Assembly: GCF_027158005.1 (NCBI RefSeq)
Contig: NZ_JAPVLQ010000001.1
Coordinates: 877,745-941,744 of the forward strand
Direction of reading: 5' to 3'
DNA: 64,000 nt
Origin: Rhodococcus sp. H36-A4
Lineage (GTDB): Bacteria > Actinomycetota > Actinomycetes > Mycobacteriales > Mycobacteriaceae
Shown here one piece after another: positions 1 through 8,762 of this stretch (position 1 is its first letter; each line of letters starts with the position of its first letter). The notes beneath the pieces were generated by a model. It had not been told where the DNA came from. It was given only the letters and a program-made list of their open reading frames with translations, and ran no database searches. The position numbers and the translations under genes are program-made.

Positions 1-1584
1 GCGGTCAGCACCCCTCGGTCCTACTTCACCGATTCCGCGCTCGGCACCACCGACGCTGCCGCCCGTGCGGTCCCCCAGGATGGTGTCGTCGCAGCGTTGT
101 CCATCGCTTTCGACGGCGGACTCGTGGTCAAGACGATTCTCACACTGGCTCTGTGGTTGGCCGGTTGGGGTGCCGCGGTGATGGTCCGCCGGTTACTGCC
201 GACCGTGACGACGCCTGCGTTGCTCACCGCCGCGACCCTGGCCATCTGGAATCCCTACGTAGCCGAGCGATTGCTGCAGGGGCACTGGAGTCTGCTCGTC
301 GGCTATGCCGCGCTTCCGTGGACGGTGACCGCAGCGATGACGCTGCGTCGGACGGGACGGTGGCAAGGACTGGCAGTCTGCCTCGCCGCTGCAGGGCTCA
401 CGCCCACGGGAGCGATCCTTGCGGCCGTCACCGCCCTCGTCGTCGTTGCGCTGCCCTCCGGAGTGCAGTGCTCCCGGCGGGTACTGCTGACTGCCCTGCT
501 TGCGTTGGCCGCCTCCTCGCCCTGGCTGGTGGCCACCGCAGTATCGGGTGGCGGAACCCTCGGAACCGACCCGGCAGGCGTCGGCGCCTTCGCCGCCCGG
601 GCCGAACCCGGCCTCGGCACATTTGCCAGCCTGGCAGGCCTCGGCGGCATCTGGAACTCCGACGCAGTTCCCGCCACCCGCACGACGCACTTCGCTGTCC
701 TCGGAACACTTCTGCTGCTTGCCGTCGTCGCACTCGGGTTGCGACCGCTGTGGCGTCGACGCAGAAACCCGATCTTCACCGCCCTCGCCGCCATGGCCGT
801 CCTCGCCGTAGTCACGCCCGCGCTCGGTGCGACCGGAATCGGCCTCCGCGTCGGCGAGTGGGCAGCGCAGGATATCCCGGGTGCGGGCCTGCTGCGTGAC
901 AGTCAGAAATTTCTCGCACTTGCGATGCCCTTCTACGTGCTCGCCGCCGCCGCCGGAGTCACGTGGCTCGGAGCAAGAATGCGTATGCCGCGGGTCCCTG
1001 CCGTAGCAGCCATCGCAGCACTGCTGCTGGCGCTACCGGATCTGGCGTGGGGAGTATCGGGCCAGCTCGAACCCGTCGAATATCCGAAGTCGTGGAACGC
1101 CGTCGCCGAAGAACTCCAGGGTCGCGACGGGGATGTGGCGGTGCTGCCGGCAGGAATCTTCCGAATCTTCCCCTACAGCGGCGACGCGCCGGTCCTCGAT
1201 CCCGCACCGCGAATGCTCCCGCTCGACGTCCTGCAGACCGGTGAACTGATCGTCGCAGGAGGGTCGGTTCGCGGCGAGGGCAGCCGCGCTTCCGCCGTCG
1301 AAAAGACGTTGCTCGACGGCGGATCGGCAGCCGAACTAACAGAGCTGGGCGTCGGCTGGGTCCTCGTCGAGCGCACGACACCCGGACCACTCGGCGAGTC
1401 GGCGGACACCCTGGACCAACTCGAACGCGTCTACGCCGACGACGAACTGGCGTTGTACAAAGTTCCGGGGGCAATCGGAATCACCGACGTCAGTCCAGCG
1501 TCGTACTGGATCGTCGTTGCCGCGCACCTGATGTGGGCCCTGTTACTGGTGGGCGGACTCTGCTGGGGCCTGCTGCGAAGATGA
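1..1584 (+). CDS. Polytopic membrane protein, 5' end cut by window (Rv0226c-like)
   Basis: The reading frame is open from base 1 without a credible start, so the gene begins upstream; a TTG at 97 is only an internal codon. The visible 527 residues hold about nine hydrophobic helices, an extracytoplasmic-looking loop of roughly 150 residues near the C-terminus, and a final helix ending in a basic tail. The order membrane protein, GT4 glycosyltransferase, methyltransferase, aldehyde dehydrogenase matches Rv0226c-Rv0223c of M. tuberculosis as I recall it, where this position holds a conserved membrane protein of unknown function. A role in envelope glycan assembly is inference from the neighbouring glycosyltransferase. 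The 3' end overlaps the convergent glycosyltransferase gene by about 40 nt. Confidence 0.75.
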   Translation, partial: AVSTPRSYFTDSALGTTDAAARAVPQDGVVAALSIAFDGGLVVKTILTLALWLAGWGAAVMVRRLLPTVTTPALLTAATLAIWNPYVAERLLQGHWSLLVGYAALPWTVTAAMTLRRTGRWQGLAVCLAAAGLTPTGAILAAVTALVVVALPSGVQCSRRVLLTALLALAASSPWLVATAVSGGGTLGTDPAGVGAFAARAEPGLGTFASLAGLGGIWNSDAVPATRTTHFAVLGTLLLLAVVALGLRPLWRRRRNPIFTALAAMAVLAVVTPALGATGIGLRVGEWAAQDIPGAGLLRDSQKFLALAMPFYVLAAAAGVTWLGARMRMPRVPAVAAIAALLLALPDLAWGVSGQLEPVEYPKSWNAVAEELQGRDGDVAVLPAGIFRIFPYSGDAPVLDPAPRMLPLDVLQTGELIVAGGSVRGEGSRASAVEKTLLDGGSAAELTELGVGWVLVERTTPGPLGESADTLDQLERVYADDELALYKVPGAIGITDVSPASYWIVVAAHLMWALLLVGGLCWGLLRR

Positions 1585-2763
1585 CACGAGCCCGGAGACA
1601 TGAGCGCCCGATACCGACGCCGCCAGCACACTCTCCACACCCTGCGCGCACTGCTCCCACGAGAACTCGAGCGCGCGCACCCGAGCTTTCTCGCCCAGGT
1701 CGGCGCGGACATCGGCGTCGAGCAGCAGTTCCCCGATGGCATCGGTGAGGGCGGGCACGTCACGGTCATGCCCTTCGGAACCGACCAGCACTCCGGTCAC
1801 GCCGTCGATGATCGAATCGGTCAGGCCCTTCGAACTGCGGTAGCCGACGGTCGGGACGCCGTGCTGAGCAGCTTCGACGACGGCGAGGCCCCAGCCCTCC
1901 TTACGCGAGGGCATCACGTGCACCCAGGAGCGGCCGAGCAGTTCGTGTTTACGGTCTTCTTCGACGTGTCCGTGGAACGTGACAGCGTCTTCGATGCCGA
2001 GCTCACGCACACGCTCACGCAGGTTCTCTTCCCACCAGCCGCCACCGACGACGTCGAGATGCAGGTCCGGGAGCTGCCGTCGCAGGGTGGCCACGGCAGC
2101 GAGGGCATCCTCGATCTGCTTGTGCGGCACCAGCCGCGACAACACCGACAGCGACGGGTGTGAGGTTCTGGTGTGCGCCCCACCGACCGACGCTGCCGGG
2201 GACGCGCCGTTTCGAACCACGGCAACCCGGTCGCGGTCGACTCCGAGTGCAACGAGCTCATCCGCCGAAGGCAACGACACCGTCAAATACTGATTACGCC
2301 GATGAACGCGCGGTGAGACCGTGCTCTCGAGCCACCAACCGAACTTGGCCATCAACGGGCCTGCCACCGGCCACTGCTCCCGATGGCAATGGTGAACCAG
2401 CAACGTCACCGGCGCGCCCGCGACGAGACGCGAGAAGAAAGGAATGCCGTTCTGAGTATCGACTACAGCATCCGGGTTGATCCCGCGCAAAGGCCCGAAC
2501 CCGAGCCTGCCTGCAGCGATCGCAACGAGAGCCCTCGGATACACGCTCAATCGGCCACCACCGCGGCTGATCTGGATACCGTCGACCGTCTCCTGCGCCG
2601 GAGCACCCGGATACGACGCCGTCCGCAGCGTCACCCGCACTCCGCGTCGCGCCAGTCCGGCACCGACCTGCTCGAGGTAGCGCTCGCTGCCGCCGCCCTG
2701 GGGATGGCCCGTATCGCGCCAACAGAGCAAGAGCACCTCGCGCACAGCTGGCTCCCCCATCAC
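1543..2763 (-). CDS. GT4-family glycosyltransferase (Rv0225-like)
   Basis: A 406-residue protein with the two-lobed GT-B layout. The N-terminal lobe carries a glycine-rich GGGSE nucleotide-sugar loop near residues 23-27, and the C-terminal lobe carries the retaining GT4 E-x7-E motif at E289 and E297. The family moves a sugar from a nucleotide donor to a lipid or glycan acceptor at the inner face of the membrane. GTG at 2763 and ATG at 2760 are adjacent possible starts. It is divergent from the methyltransferase gene and overlaps the convergent membrane-protein gene tail to tail. Synteny points to Rv0225. The acceptor is unknown; a cell-envelope polymer or glycolipid is inferred from the company it keeps. 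Confidence 0.85.
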   Translation of the reverse strand: MMGEPAVREVLLLCWRDTGHPQGGGSERYLEQVGAGLARRGVRVTLRTASYPGAPAQETVDGIQISRGGGRLSVYPRALVAIAAGRLGFGPLRGINPDAVVDTQNGIPFFSRLVAGAPVTLLVHHCHREQWPVAGPLMAKFGWWLESTVSPRVHRRNQYLTVSLPSADELVALGVDRDRVAVVRNGASPAASVGGAHTRTSHPSLSVLSRLVPHKQIEDALAAVATLRRQLPDLHLDVVGGGWWEENLRERVRELGIEDAVTFHGHVEEDRKHELLGRSWVHVMPSRKEGWGLAVVEAAQHGVPTVGYRSSKGLTDSIIDGVTGVLVGSEGHDRDVPALTDAIGELLLDADVRADLGEKARVRALEFSWEQCAQGVESVLAASVSGAHVSGLVSSSQQAPAESAHQ

Positions 2764-2852
2764 GGCATAATCGAATACGAACTTCCGACACCTTAACGGT
2801 TCACCCGCCCCGCGGCGTCGCGACAGGGTTCATTCCCCTACTCTTTTGCAAC

Positions 2853-3665
2853 GTGCCACGTCCTCAGGGTCGATTCGCGAGCTCTCGCCGTGTCGAGCGA
2901 CCCGTAACCCGCTTCTTCGCCCAGCGCGCAACTCTTCGCCGATCGGTGAGCCTGCTTCGGGATTTCGGACACGAGCAGAGCGCGCCCGACATCTTCTACA
3001 GCGCCCTGGCCCGCGATTCCGTCGAACTCATCGGTGATCTGTACCAGGGTCTGACCGGCGACAGTCTCGAGGATCGCATGGTCATGGACGTCGGCGGGGG
3101 ACCCGGTTATTTCGCGGATGTCTTCCGCTCCAGCGGAGCCCGGTATATCCCCGTCGAGCCGGATCCGACGGAGATGCACGCCGCCGGTCTGACCGTGCAC
3201 GGCAGCGTCCGCGGATCGGGAATGGCCCTGCCGTTCCGCGATGACAGCGTGGACGTGTGTTTTTCCTCGAACGTCGCCGAACACGTGCGGCATCCATGGG
3301 TCATGGCCGAGGAAATGTTACGTGTCACCAAACCCGGTGGGCTGATGGTCCTGTCGTACACGCTGTGGCGGGGACCGTTCGGCGGCCACGAAACCGGCCC
3401 CTGGCACTACTTCGGCGGCGAGTTCGCAGCCCGCAGATACCTCCGAAAGCATGGCCGCGAACCCAAGAATCGTTTCGGTGAATCCCTGTTCGATGTAGGG
3501 GCATCGGAGGGACTGCGGTGGGCCCGCGAGACTACGCAGGGCACTGTGCTGGCCGCATTTCCGCGCTACCACCCGAAATGGGCATGGTGGATGATCCGTG
3601 TTCCGGTACTTCGCGAATTTCTTGCCAGCAACCTCGTCGTGGTCCTGCGCGCCGACGCACGCTGA
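2853..3665 (+). CDS. Class I SAM-dependent methyltransferase (Rv0224c-like)
   Basis: A 270-residue methyltransferase starting at GTG. The SAM-binding motif I, VMDVGGGPGYF, lies near residue 77; an acidic motif II, a motif around DDSVDVCFSSNVAEH, and the post-III element VTKPGGLMVLS follow in the usual order of the Methyltransf_11 family. The N-terminal 40 residues are basic, and the C-terminal region has several Trp and Tyr residues that could contact a lipid or sugar acceptor. It is divergent from the glycosyltransferase gene with an 89-nt gap. The substrate is not evident. Association with the GT4 enzyme in both Rhodococcus and Mycobacterium suggests a methylated glycan or glycolipid, which is inference. 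Confidence 0.85.
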   Translation: MPRPQGRFASSRRVERPVTRFFAQRATLRRSVSLLRDFGHEQSAPDIFYSALARDSVELIGDLYQGLTGDSLEDRMVMDVGGGPGYFADVFRSSGARYIPVEPDPTEMHAAGLTVHGSVRGSGMALPFRDDSVDVCFSSNVAEHVRHPWVMAEEMLRVTKPGGLMVLSYTLWRGPFGGHETGPWHYFGGEFAARRYLRKHGREPKNRFGESLFDVGASEGLRWARETTQGTVLAAFPRYHPKWAWWMIRVPVLREFLASNLVVVLRADAR

Positions 3666-3681
3666 CAGTAGTTTGGGACAT

Positions 3682-4569
3682 ATGACAGCGTTGGCATTGG
3701 ACATCGGGGGCACCAAGATCACTGCGGCGATCGTCGACGCCGACGGTAGACCCGGCGAGGCTCTCGTCGTTCCCACCCCGAAAGTCGATGTGTGGCAGGC
3801 CTGTTCCGAATTGCTCGACGCGGTCGTAGCGGGAACGGACATCGCCGCCATCGGTATTGCGTGCGCAGGCCCGGTCGACTTGGTCGCCGGGACGGTCGCA
3901 CCGATCAACATCGGCGAATGGAAGGGCGGTTTCGCCCTCACCGGGGAAATCGCCAAGAAGTTCCCCGAGGCCACGACGCGTCTGGCCGGTGACGGTGGGT
4001 GCGCGGCACTCGGCGAACATCGGTTCGGAGCCGGACAGGGCGTGGACAACCTCATCAGCGTCGTCGTCTCCACCGGCGTCGGAGGCGGTCTGGTGCTCGG
4101 CGGCGAGATCGTGCACGGACGCAGCGGAAATGCCGGCCACATCGGCCACATCGTCGTCCCCGGCTCGACGGCCCCATGCACGTGCGGCGGTCTCGGATGT
4201 GTGGAAACCGTCTCGAGCGGGCCGTCCGCGGTCGGATGGGCGCAAGAACAAGGCTGGACCGGCACCACCGGCGCCGAGTTGGCCGAGGATGCCGCGAACG
4301 GAAACGTCGTAGCGGTGACGACATTGCAGCGCGCGGGCGTGGCGCTGGGTCAGGCAATCGCGTCGGCCGCTGCCCTGGTCGATGTCGAGCTCGTGGTCAT
4401 CGGCGGAGGGTTCGCGCAGGCAGGCCCACCGCTGTGGGATCCGATTCAAGAGGCCGCCGCGCTGCATGCGCGGTTGAGGTTCCTCGACGGGCTCACGATC
4501 GTGCCGGCGAAACTGGGCGCGGTAGGGACGTTGACCGGGGCTGCGGCGCTTGCGGCCTCAGTCACCTGA
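3682..4569 (+). CDS. ROK-family sugar kinase (glucokinase-like)
   Basis: A 295-residue ROK protein. The N-terminal phosphate motif LDIGGTK lies at residues 5-11, the ROK signature with GVGGG is in the middle, and the structural zinc motif CTCGGLGCVE follows a conserved GHIGH catalytic stretch. No N-terminal helix-turn-helix is present, so it is a kinase and not an Xyl-type repressor. ATG at 3682 is chosen because it places the phosphate motif at the N-terminus as in the family; an upstream in-frame ATG at 3598 would lie inside the methyltransferase gene. The gap to that gene is 16 nt, so co-transcription is likely. ATP-dependent phosphorylation of glucose or an N-acylated hexosamine is expected; the exact sugar cannot be read. 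Confidence 0.85.
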   Translation: MTALALDIGGTKITAAIVDADGRPGEALVVPTPKVDVWQACSELLDAVVAGTDIAAIGIACAGPVDLVAGTVAPINIGEWKGGFALTGEIAKKFPEATTRLAGDGGCAALGEHRFGAGQGVDNLISVVVSTGVGGGLVLGGEIVHGRSGNAGHIGHIVVPGSTAPCTCGGLGCVETVSSGPSAVGWAQEQGWTGTTGAELAEDAANGNVVAVTTLQRAGVALGQAIASAAALVDVELVVIGGGFAQAGPPLWDPIQEAAALHARLRFLDGLTIVPAKLGAVGTLTGAAALAASVT

Positions 4570-4616
4570 TCCAGCTGCTCTCGCAGATACGCATCGGTCG
4601 AATCCTTCCGCTTTAC

Positions 4617-4630
4617 TGCAACGTGTTCTA
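4617..4630 (+). promoter_or_regulatory. KstR-type operator upstream of aldehyde dehydrogenase
   Basis: The 14-mer TGCAACGTGTTCTA fits the published KstR palindrome TnnAACnnGTTnnA at every fixed position. It ends 10 nt before the ATG at 4641, where a TetR-type repressor would block transcription. KstR controls sterol and lipid catabolism genes in mycobacteria and rhodococci, and the homologous M. tuberculosis gene Rv0223c is, as I recall, part of that regulon. Confidence 0.65.
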
Positions 4631-4640
4631 GTCTCGTTCC

Positions 4641-6098
4641 ATGACCGACTTCGCCAAGCTGTTCATCGGCGGGCACTGGACCGCACCGTCAACCGAGGAG
4701 ACGCTCGACGTCTACTCACCCGCTACCGAGGAGCGCGTCGGGAGGACACCCGTAGCCGCCCCCGCGGACATCGACGCGGCGGCACAGGCCGCGCGCACCG
4801 CCTTCGAGTCCGGGCCCTGGGCCCGGTCCTCCCCCGTGGAACGAGCACAGGTTCTCGCGAAATTCTCGAAGCTGATCGAGGAAAAAAGCGCCGAGCTCGC
4901 CGAGGTGATCTCCAGCGAAATGGGCGCCCCGCACACGATGGTCGGGATGATCCAACAGACCCCGGCATTGGCTGCGCTCAACTACTACGTTTCGCTCGCC
5001 GAGACCTTCCCCTGGCAAGAAACCCGGCACGGCGCATTCGGCCAATCCAACATCACCCGCGAACCCGTCGGCGTCGTCGCTGCCGTCATTGCATGGAACG
5101 TCCCACTGTTCCTCGCTATCAACAAGTTGGCTCCTGCATTGCTGGCCGGCTGCTCGGTGCTCCTCAAGCCCGCTCCGGAAACGCCCCTGTCTGCCAATCT
5201 CCTGGCCGATCTCCTGACCGAGGCCGGACTACCGGAAGGCGTGCTCTCGGTACTTCCCGGTGGCGCCGAGACCGGCAAGTACCTCACCGCGCACCCGCTC
5301 GTCGACAAGGTCACTTTCACCGGTAGCACCGACGTCGGCCGCAGTATCGGTGCTACCGCCGCCCAACAGCTCAAACGATGCTCACTCGAACTCGGCGGCA
5401 AATCCGCGGCAATCCTGCTCGAAGACGTCGACATCGCGTCGGCAATACCGATGCTGCTGCTGTCCGGGCTCCTGAACAGCGGGCAGGCCTGCGTTGCACA
5501 AACTCGAATCCTCGCCCCGCGCTCGCGATACGACGAGATCGTCGACGCCATGGTCGCGGGAGCCGGATGGATGAAGGTGGGCGATCCGACGGACCCCGCA
5601 ACACAGCTCGGCCCCCTCATCTCGGAAAAGCAGCGCGACCGCGTCGAGGCGTACATCGCGAAGGGCAAAGAAGAAGGCGCGCGTGTCGTCCTCGGCGGCG
5701 GGCGTCCAGACGGATTAGACAAAGGCTGGTACGTCGAACCGACCATTTTCGCCGATGTCGACAACTCGATGACGATCGCCCAGGAAGAGATCTTCGGACC
5801 GGTTCTCGCGGTCATTCCGTACGACTCCGAAGACGAAGCCATCAAGATCGCCAACGACTCCGACTACGGTCTCGCCGGTTCGATCTGGACCACCGACATC
5901 GAGCACGGCCTCGAGATCGCCGCACAGATCCGCACAGGTACGTCGGCGATCAATTGGTACGCATTCGACCCGAGCGCCCCGTTCGGTGGCTACAAGAACT
6001 CCGGCATCGGACGCGAAAGCGGCCCCGAAGGCCTCGAGGCGTACTGCGAACTCAAGTCGGTCCTCATGCCGCCGGGGTACGTAGCGCCAACGGCTTGA
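4641..6098 (+). CDS. NAD(P)+-dependent aldehyde dehydrogenase (Rv0223c-like)
   Basis: A 485-residue aldehyde dehydrogenase of the usual superfamily length. The general-base glutamate is in LELGGKS and the catalytic cysteine is in NSGQACVAQTR; the cofactor-binding WNVPLFLAINK and GSTDVG elements and the C-terminal EEIFGPVL motif are present. It oxidises an aldehyde to the acid in the cytosol. A KstR-type operator directly in front of the start ties it to sterol or lipid breakdown, and the position matches Rv0223c. Physiological substrate unknown; a lipid-derived or side-chain aldehyde is inferred. An inverted repeat and a strong hairpin lie between its end and the convergent pckG gene. Confidence 0.92.
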   Translation: MTDFAKLFIGGHWTAPSTEETLDVYSPATEERVGRTPVAAPADIDAAAQAARTAFESGPWARSSPVERAQVLAKFSKLIEEKSAELAEVISSEMGAPHTMVGMIQQTPALAALNYYVSLAETFPWQETRHGAFGQSNITREPVGVVAAVIAWNVPLFLAINKLAPALLAGCSVLLKPAPETPLSANLLADLLTEAGLPEGVLSVLPGGAETGKYLTAHPLVDKVTFTGSTDVGRSIGATAAQQLKRCSLELGGKSAAILLEDVDIASAIPMLLLSGLLNSGQACVAQTRILAPRSRYDEIVDAMVAGAGWMKVGDPTDPATQLGPLISEKQRDRVEAYIAKGKEEGARVVLGGGRPDGLDKGWYVEPTIFADVDNSMTIAQEEIFGPVLAVIPYDSEDEAIKIANDSDYGLAGSIWTTDIEHGLEIAAQIRTGTSAINWYAFDPSAPFGGYKNSGIGRESGPEGLEAYCELKSVLMPPGYVAPTA

Positions 6099-6141
6099 TT
6101 TCCGCCGGCAGGGTTTCGACGTCTGATAATCCGCTCACCTA

Positions 6142-6181
6142 GTTGGAATTCGAACCGCCTGCAGGGGGTTCGAATTCCAAC
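6142..6181. terminator. 15-bp inverted repeat after aldehyde dehydrogenase
   Basis: Perfect 15-bp arms at 6142-6156 and 6167-6181 with a 10-nt loop, 44 nt past the aldehyde dehydrogenase stop. The arms contain GAATTC and are less GC-rich than the genome. There is no T-tract. Transcription termination is the simplest reading, but a protein-binding palindrome is possible. Confidence 0.5.
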
Positions 6182-6232
6182 AGCAGGAGTAAATTTCGCC
6201 GCCGAAGGCCGCCGCTGAACCCACCCACACAA

Positions 6233-6273
6233 ACGAAGCGGGGCTCACCCATAAAGGGTGAGCCCCGCTTCGT
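6233..6273. terminator. Strong bidirectional hairpin between aldehyde dehydrogenase and pckG
   Basis: Perfect 18-bp arms at 6233-6250 and 6256-6273 around the loop ATAAA. The hairpin lies 10 nt beyond the pckG stop codon on the minus strand and between two convergent genes, so it can end transcription from both sides. No long T-tract follows, as is common in actinobacteria. Confidence 0.85.
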
Positions 6274-6282
6274 ACTATCGGA

Positions 6283-8115
6283 CTATGCGCCCAGACGCTG
6301 CTTCAGCGCTTCGAACTCGTCCTTGATTCCGGTGGGAAGCTTCTCACCGACGAACTCGAACCACTCTTCGATCAGTGGGATCTCGGCCTTCCACTCCTCG
6401 ACGTTCACCGCGAGTGCCTCGGCGACGTCTTCGACGGTGGTGTCGAGGCCCTTGATGTCGAGTGCTGTTGCCGTCGGGACGACACCGATGGGCGTCTCGA
6501 CGCCTTCGGCCTTGTGCTCGATGCGCTCCACGATCCACTTCAGGACGCGGGAGTTCTCGCCGAATCCTGGCCAGAGGAAGCGCTTGTCGTCACCGCGGCG
6601 GAACCAGTTGACGTAGAACACCTTCGGGAGCTTCGACTCGTCGGCGTTCTTGCCGAGGTCGATCCAGTGCTGGAAGTAGTCACCGACGTTGTAGCCGAGG
6701 AACGGCAGCATGGCCATCGGGTCGCGGCGGATGGCTCCGACCGTGCCCTCGGCTGCTGCTGTCTGCTCGGATCCGACGGTGGCGCCCATGAACACGCCGT
6801 GCTGCCAGTCGCGAGCCTCGGTGACCAGCGGAACCGTCGTCTTCCGACGTCCACCGAACAGGATCGCCGAGATCGGCACACCCTCCGGGTCGTCCCACTC
6901 GGCCGCCATCGACGGGCACTGAGCCATGGGCACGCAGTAGCGCGAGTTCGGGTGTGCGGCGTTCTGATCGGACTCGGGCGTCCAGTCGTTGCCCTTCCAA
7001 TCGATCAGATGCTGCGGGTCTCCTTCGAGACCCTCCCACCACACGTCGCCGTCGTCGGTCAGTGCCACGTTGGTGAACAACGAGTTGCCCTGATCGATGG
7101 TCTTCATCGCGTTGGGATTGGAATCCCAGTTGGTGCCGGGTGCGACTCCGAAGAAGCCGAATTCGGGGTTGACGGCGTAGAGACGGCCATCCTTGCCGAA
7201 GCGCATCCACGCGATGTCGTCACCGATGGTCTCGGCGCGCCAGCCCGGAATGGTCGGCTGAATCATCGCGAGGTTGGTCTTGCCACATGCGGACGGGAAT
7301 GCCGCGGCGATGTAGTAGGCCTTGTCCTCCGGCGAAATCAGCTTGAGGATCAGCATGTGCTCGGCGAGCCAGCCCTCGTCGTGAGCCATTGCCGACGCAA
7401 TGCGCAGCGAGTAGCACTTCTTGCCCAGCAGAGCGTTGCCACCGTAGCCGGAACCGAAGCTCCAGATCTCGCGGTCCTCGGGGAAATGCGTGATGTATTT
7501 GGTGCTGTTGCACGGCCACGGGACGTCGTCCTGGCCGTCGGCGAGCGGGGCGCCGAGCGAATGCAATGCCTTGACGAAGAATCCGTCGTTACCGAGCTTG
7601 TCCAGCACTACCGAGCCCATACGAGTCATGACGCGCATCGAGACGACGACATACTCCGAGTCGGTGATCTCCACGCCCAACTTGGGGTCCTCGGCGGCGA
7701 GCGGGCCCATGCAGAACGGGACTACGTACATGGTGCGTCCGCGCATGCTGCCGCGGTAGAGCCCGGTCATCAGCTCACGCATCTCCGACGGGTCCATCCA
7801 ATTGTTGGTGGGACCTGCGTCGATTTCTTCCTTGGAACAGATGTAGGTCCGCGACTCGACGCGTGCAACGTCGGTCGGATCGGAATTGCCGAGGAACGAG
7901 TTCGGCTTCTTTTCGTCGTTGAGCCGCGTGAAAGTGCCTGCGTCCACCAAGTGTGTGGTGAGTCGCTCCCACTCTTCGTCGGATCCGTCAGCAAAAACCA
8001 CCCGCTCCGGCTCGGTGAGTTCTGCTACTTCCCGCACCCATGCAAGAAGTTCCTTGTGTTGGGTGGGAAGTGCGGCATCAGTGCCGTTCAAACCGGGAAT
8101 GGTCGCTGAGGTCAT
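6283..8115 (-). CDS. pckG: Phosphoenolpyruvate carboxykinase (GTP)
   Basis: A 610-residue GTP-type PEP carboxykinase, the length of the family. The kinase P-loop with the reactive cysteine reads [12 protein letters not shown]; the GTP-class active-site segments around [15 protein letters not shown] and the metal-binding region [12 protein letters not shown] are present. It converts oxaloacetate and GTP to phosphoenolpyruvate, CO2 and GDP, the first committed step of gluconeogenesis, needed for growth on lipids. The ATG at 8115 has an AGGAG ribosome-binding site 5 nt upstream. A TTGACG-17-TATACG promoter lies about 110 nt upstream. The position agrees with Rv0211 (pckA) of M. tuberculosis. Confidence 0.97.
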   Translation of the reverse strand: MTSATIPGLNGTDAALPTQHKELLAWVREVAELTEPERVVFADGSDEEWERLTTHLVDAGTFTRLNDEKKPNSFLGNSDPTDVARVESRTYICSKEEIDAGPTNNWMDPSEMRELMTGLYRGSMRGRTMYVVPFCMGPLAAEDPKLGVEITDSEYVVVSMRVMTRMGSVVLDKLGNDGFFVKALHSLGAPLADGQDDVPWPCNSTKYITHFPEDREIWSFGSGYGGNALLGKKCYSLRIASAMAHDEGWLAEHMLILKLISPEDKAYYIAAAFPSACGKTNLAMIQPTIPGWRAETIGDDIAWMRFGKDGRLYAVNPEFGFFGVAPGTNWDSNPNAMKTIDQGNSLFTNVALTDDGDVWWEGLEGDPQHLIDWKGNDWTPESDQNAAHPNSRYCVPMAQCPSMAAEWDDPEGVPISAILFGGRRKTTVPLVTEARDWQHGVFMGATVGSEQTAAAEGTVGAIRRDPMAMLPFLGYNVGDYFQHWIDLGKNADESKLPKVFYVNWFRRGDDKRFLWPGFGENSRVLKWIVERIEHKAEGVETPIGVVPTATALDIKGLDTTVEDVAEALAVNVEEWKAEIPLIEEWFEFVGEKLPTGIKDEFEALKQRLGA

Positions 8116-8426
8116 CTAACTCTCCTGGGGTGAGCCGGAACCAGATACAACTTCGTCGCTGCCGGGCTGAGCAGCGGTACAAAGCAAACCTGATCATCCC
8201 TTTCTGTGGGGCGCTGCCCGATTGCCGACTTGCGTATACCGCATCCTACCGGTCACGTCAATCGAGAACACGGGCGCCGGGTGTCCTGGTCTCAGGTTAA
8301 CGCCGAGTGACGCCGTTCCGGAACCGGGGTGTTGTCCGATTGGTCACAAGAACGATTCAGCTGATGGAAAGACGGTTCGCGCCGACGCGCTTATCGGTAC
8401 TGACATGGAAGAACGATCAACTACAA
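8116..8426. other. 311-nt intergenic region upstream of pckG
   Basis: No coding sequence is supported here. On the minus strand it holds the pckG promoter, a leader of about 110 nt, and the AGGAG ribosome-binding site. The part from 8262 to 8426 lies beyond the stop of the small hypothetical gene and shows no clear hairpin or operator. Confidence 0.6.
8233..8261 (-). promoter_or_regulatory. Predicted sigma-A-type promoter of pckG
   Basis: Read on the minus strand: -35 TTGACG at 8256-8261, a 17-nt spacer, and -10 TATACG at 8233-8238. Transcription would start near 8226, giving a leader of about 110 nt before the pckG ATG at 8115. Confidence 0.6.
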
Positions 8427-8720
8427 CTAATCGAAAATCTCGCCCGAATCTGTACTCTCCCATCGCGAAGATCCGTCGGCGGTACGAAAAATCTCCCAGG
8501 ATCGGTAACCGCCGTCACGTCCGAAACTTGTGAAGGTTTCGATCACGCCGTCGGCGTCCGCGTCGCGTGCAATGGTCACCCCTGCATCGGTGTGGGTCAC
8601 CCGAGTCTCGACGAATCCGTCGCCGTCGACGTCGAACATCTGTGTCGAGAGCGCCTCCGACGGTTCGTCGCGGTCGACCGCGGTGCTCGCGTCTACGAAG
8701 AACGCATCGGTAAAGTCCAT
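8427..8720 (-). CDS. Small acidic protein with DxDxDG calcium-loop-like repeats
   Basis: A 97-residue acidic protein without signal peptide or membrane segment. Two short repeats, DVDGDGFVE and DADADGVIE, resemble dockerin or EF-hand calcium loops, each followed by an aromatic or hydroxylated stretch. ATG at 8720 is preferred over GTG at 8729 because GAGGTGGGGA sits just upstream of it. It is the last gene of a minus-strand set with the two GTPase-like genes, 42 nt after the second. The function is unknown; calcium binding is only a motif-level suggestion. Confidence 0.65.
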   Translation of the reverse strand: MDFTDAFFVDASTAVDRDEPSEALSTQMFDVDGDGFVETRVTHTDAGVTIARDADADGVIETFTSFGRDGGYRSWEIFRTADGSSRWESTDSGEIFD

Positions 8721-8762
8721 GGTCCCCACCTCGAAGTCTCGTACGAGAAGTACTCTCGCGCC

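Noticed and set aside
6167-6190. tRNA T-arm-like sequence GGTTCGAATTCC
   Set aside because: No acceptor stem, D-arm or anticodon arm can be formed around it; it is one arm of the 15-bp inverted repeat.
6514-8109. 531-codon open frame opposite pckG
   Set aside because: High-GC codon bias leaves the antisense frame open; no family motifs, no ribosome-binding site, and full overlap with an unmistakable PEP carboxykinase.
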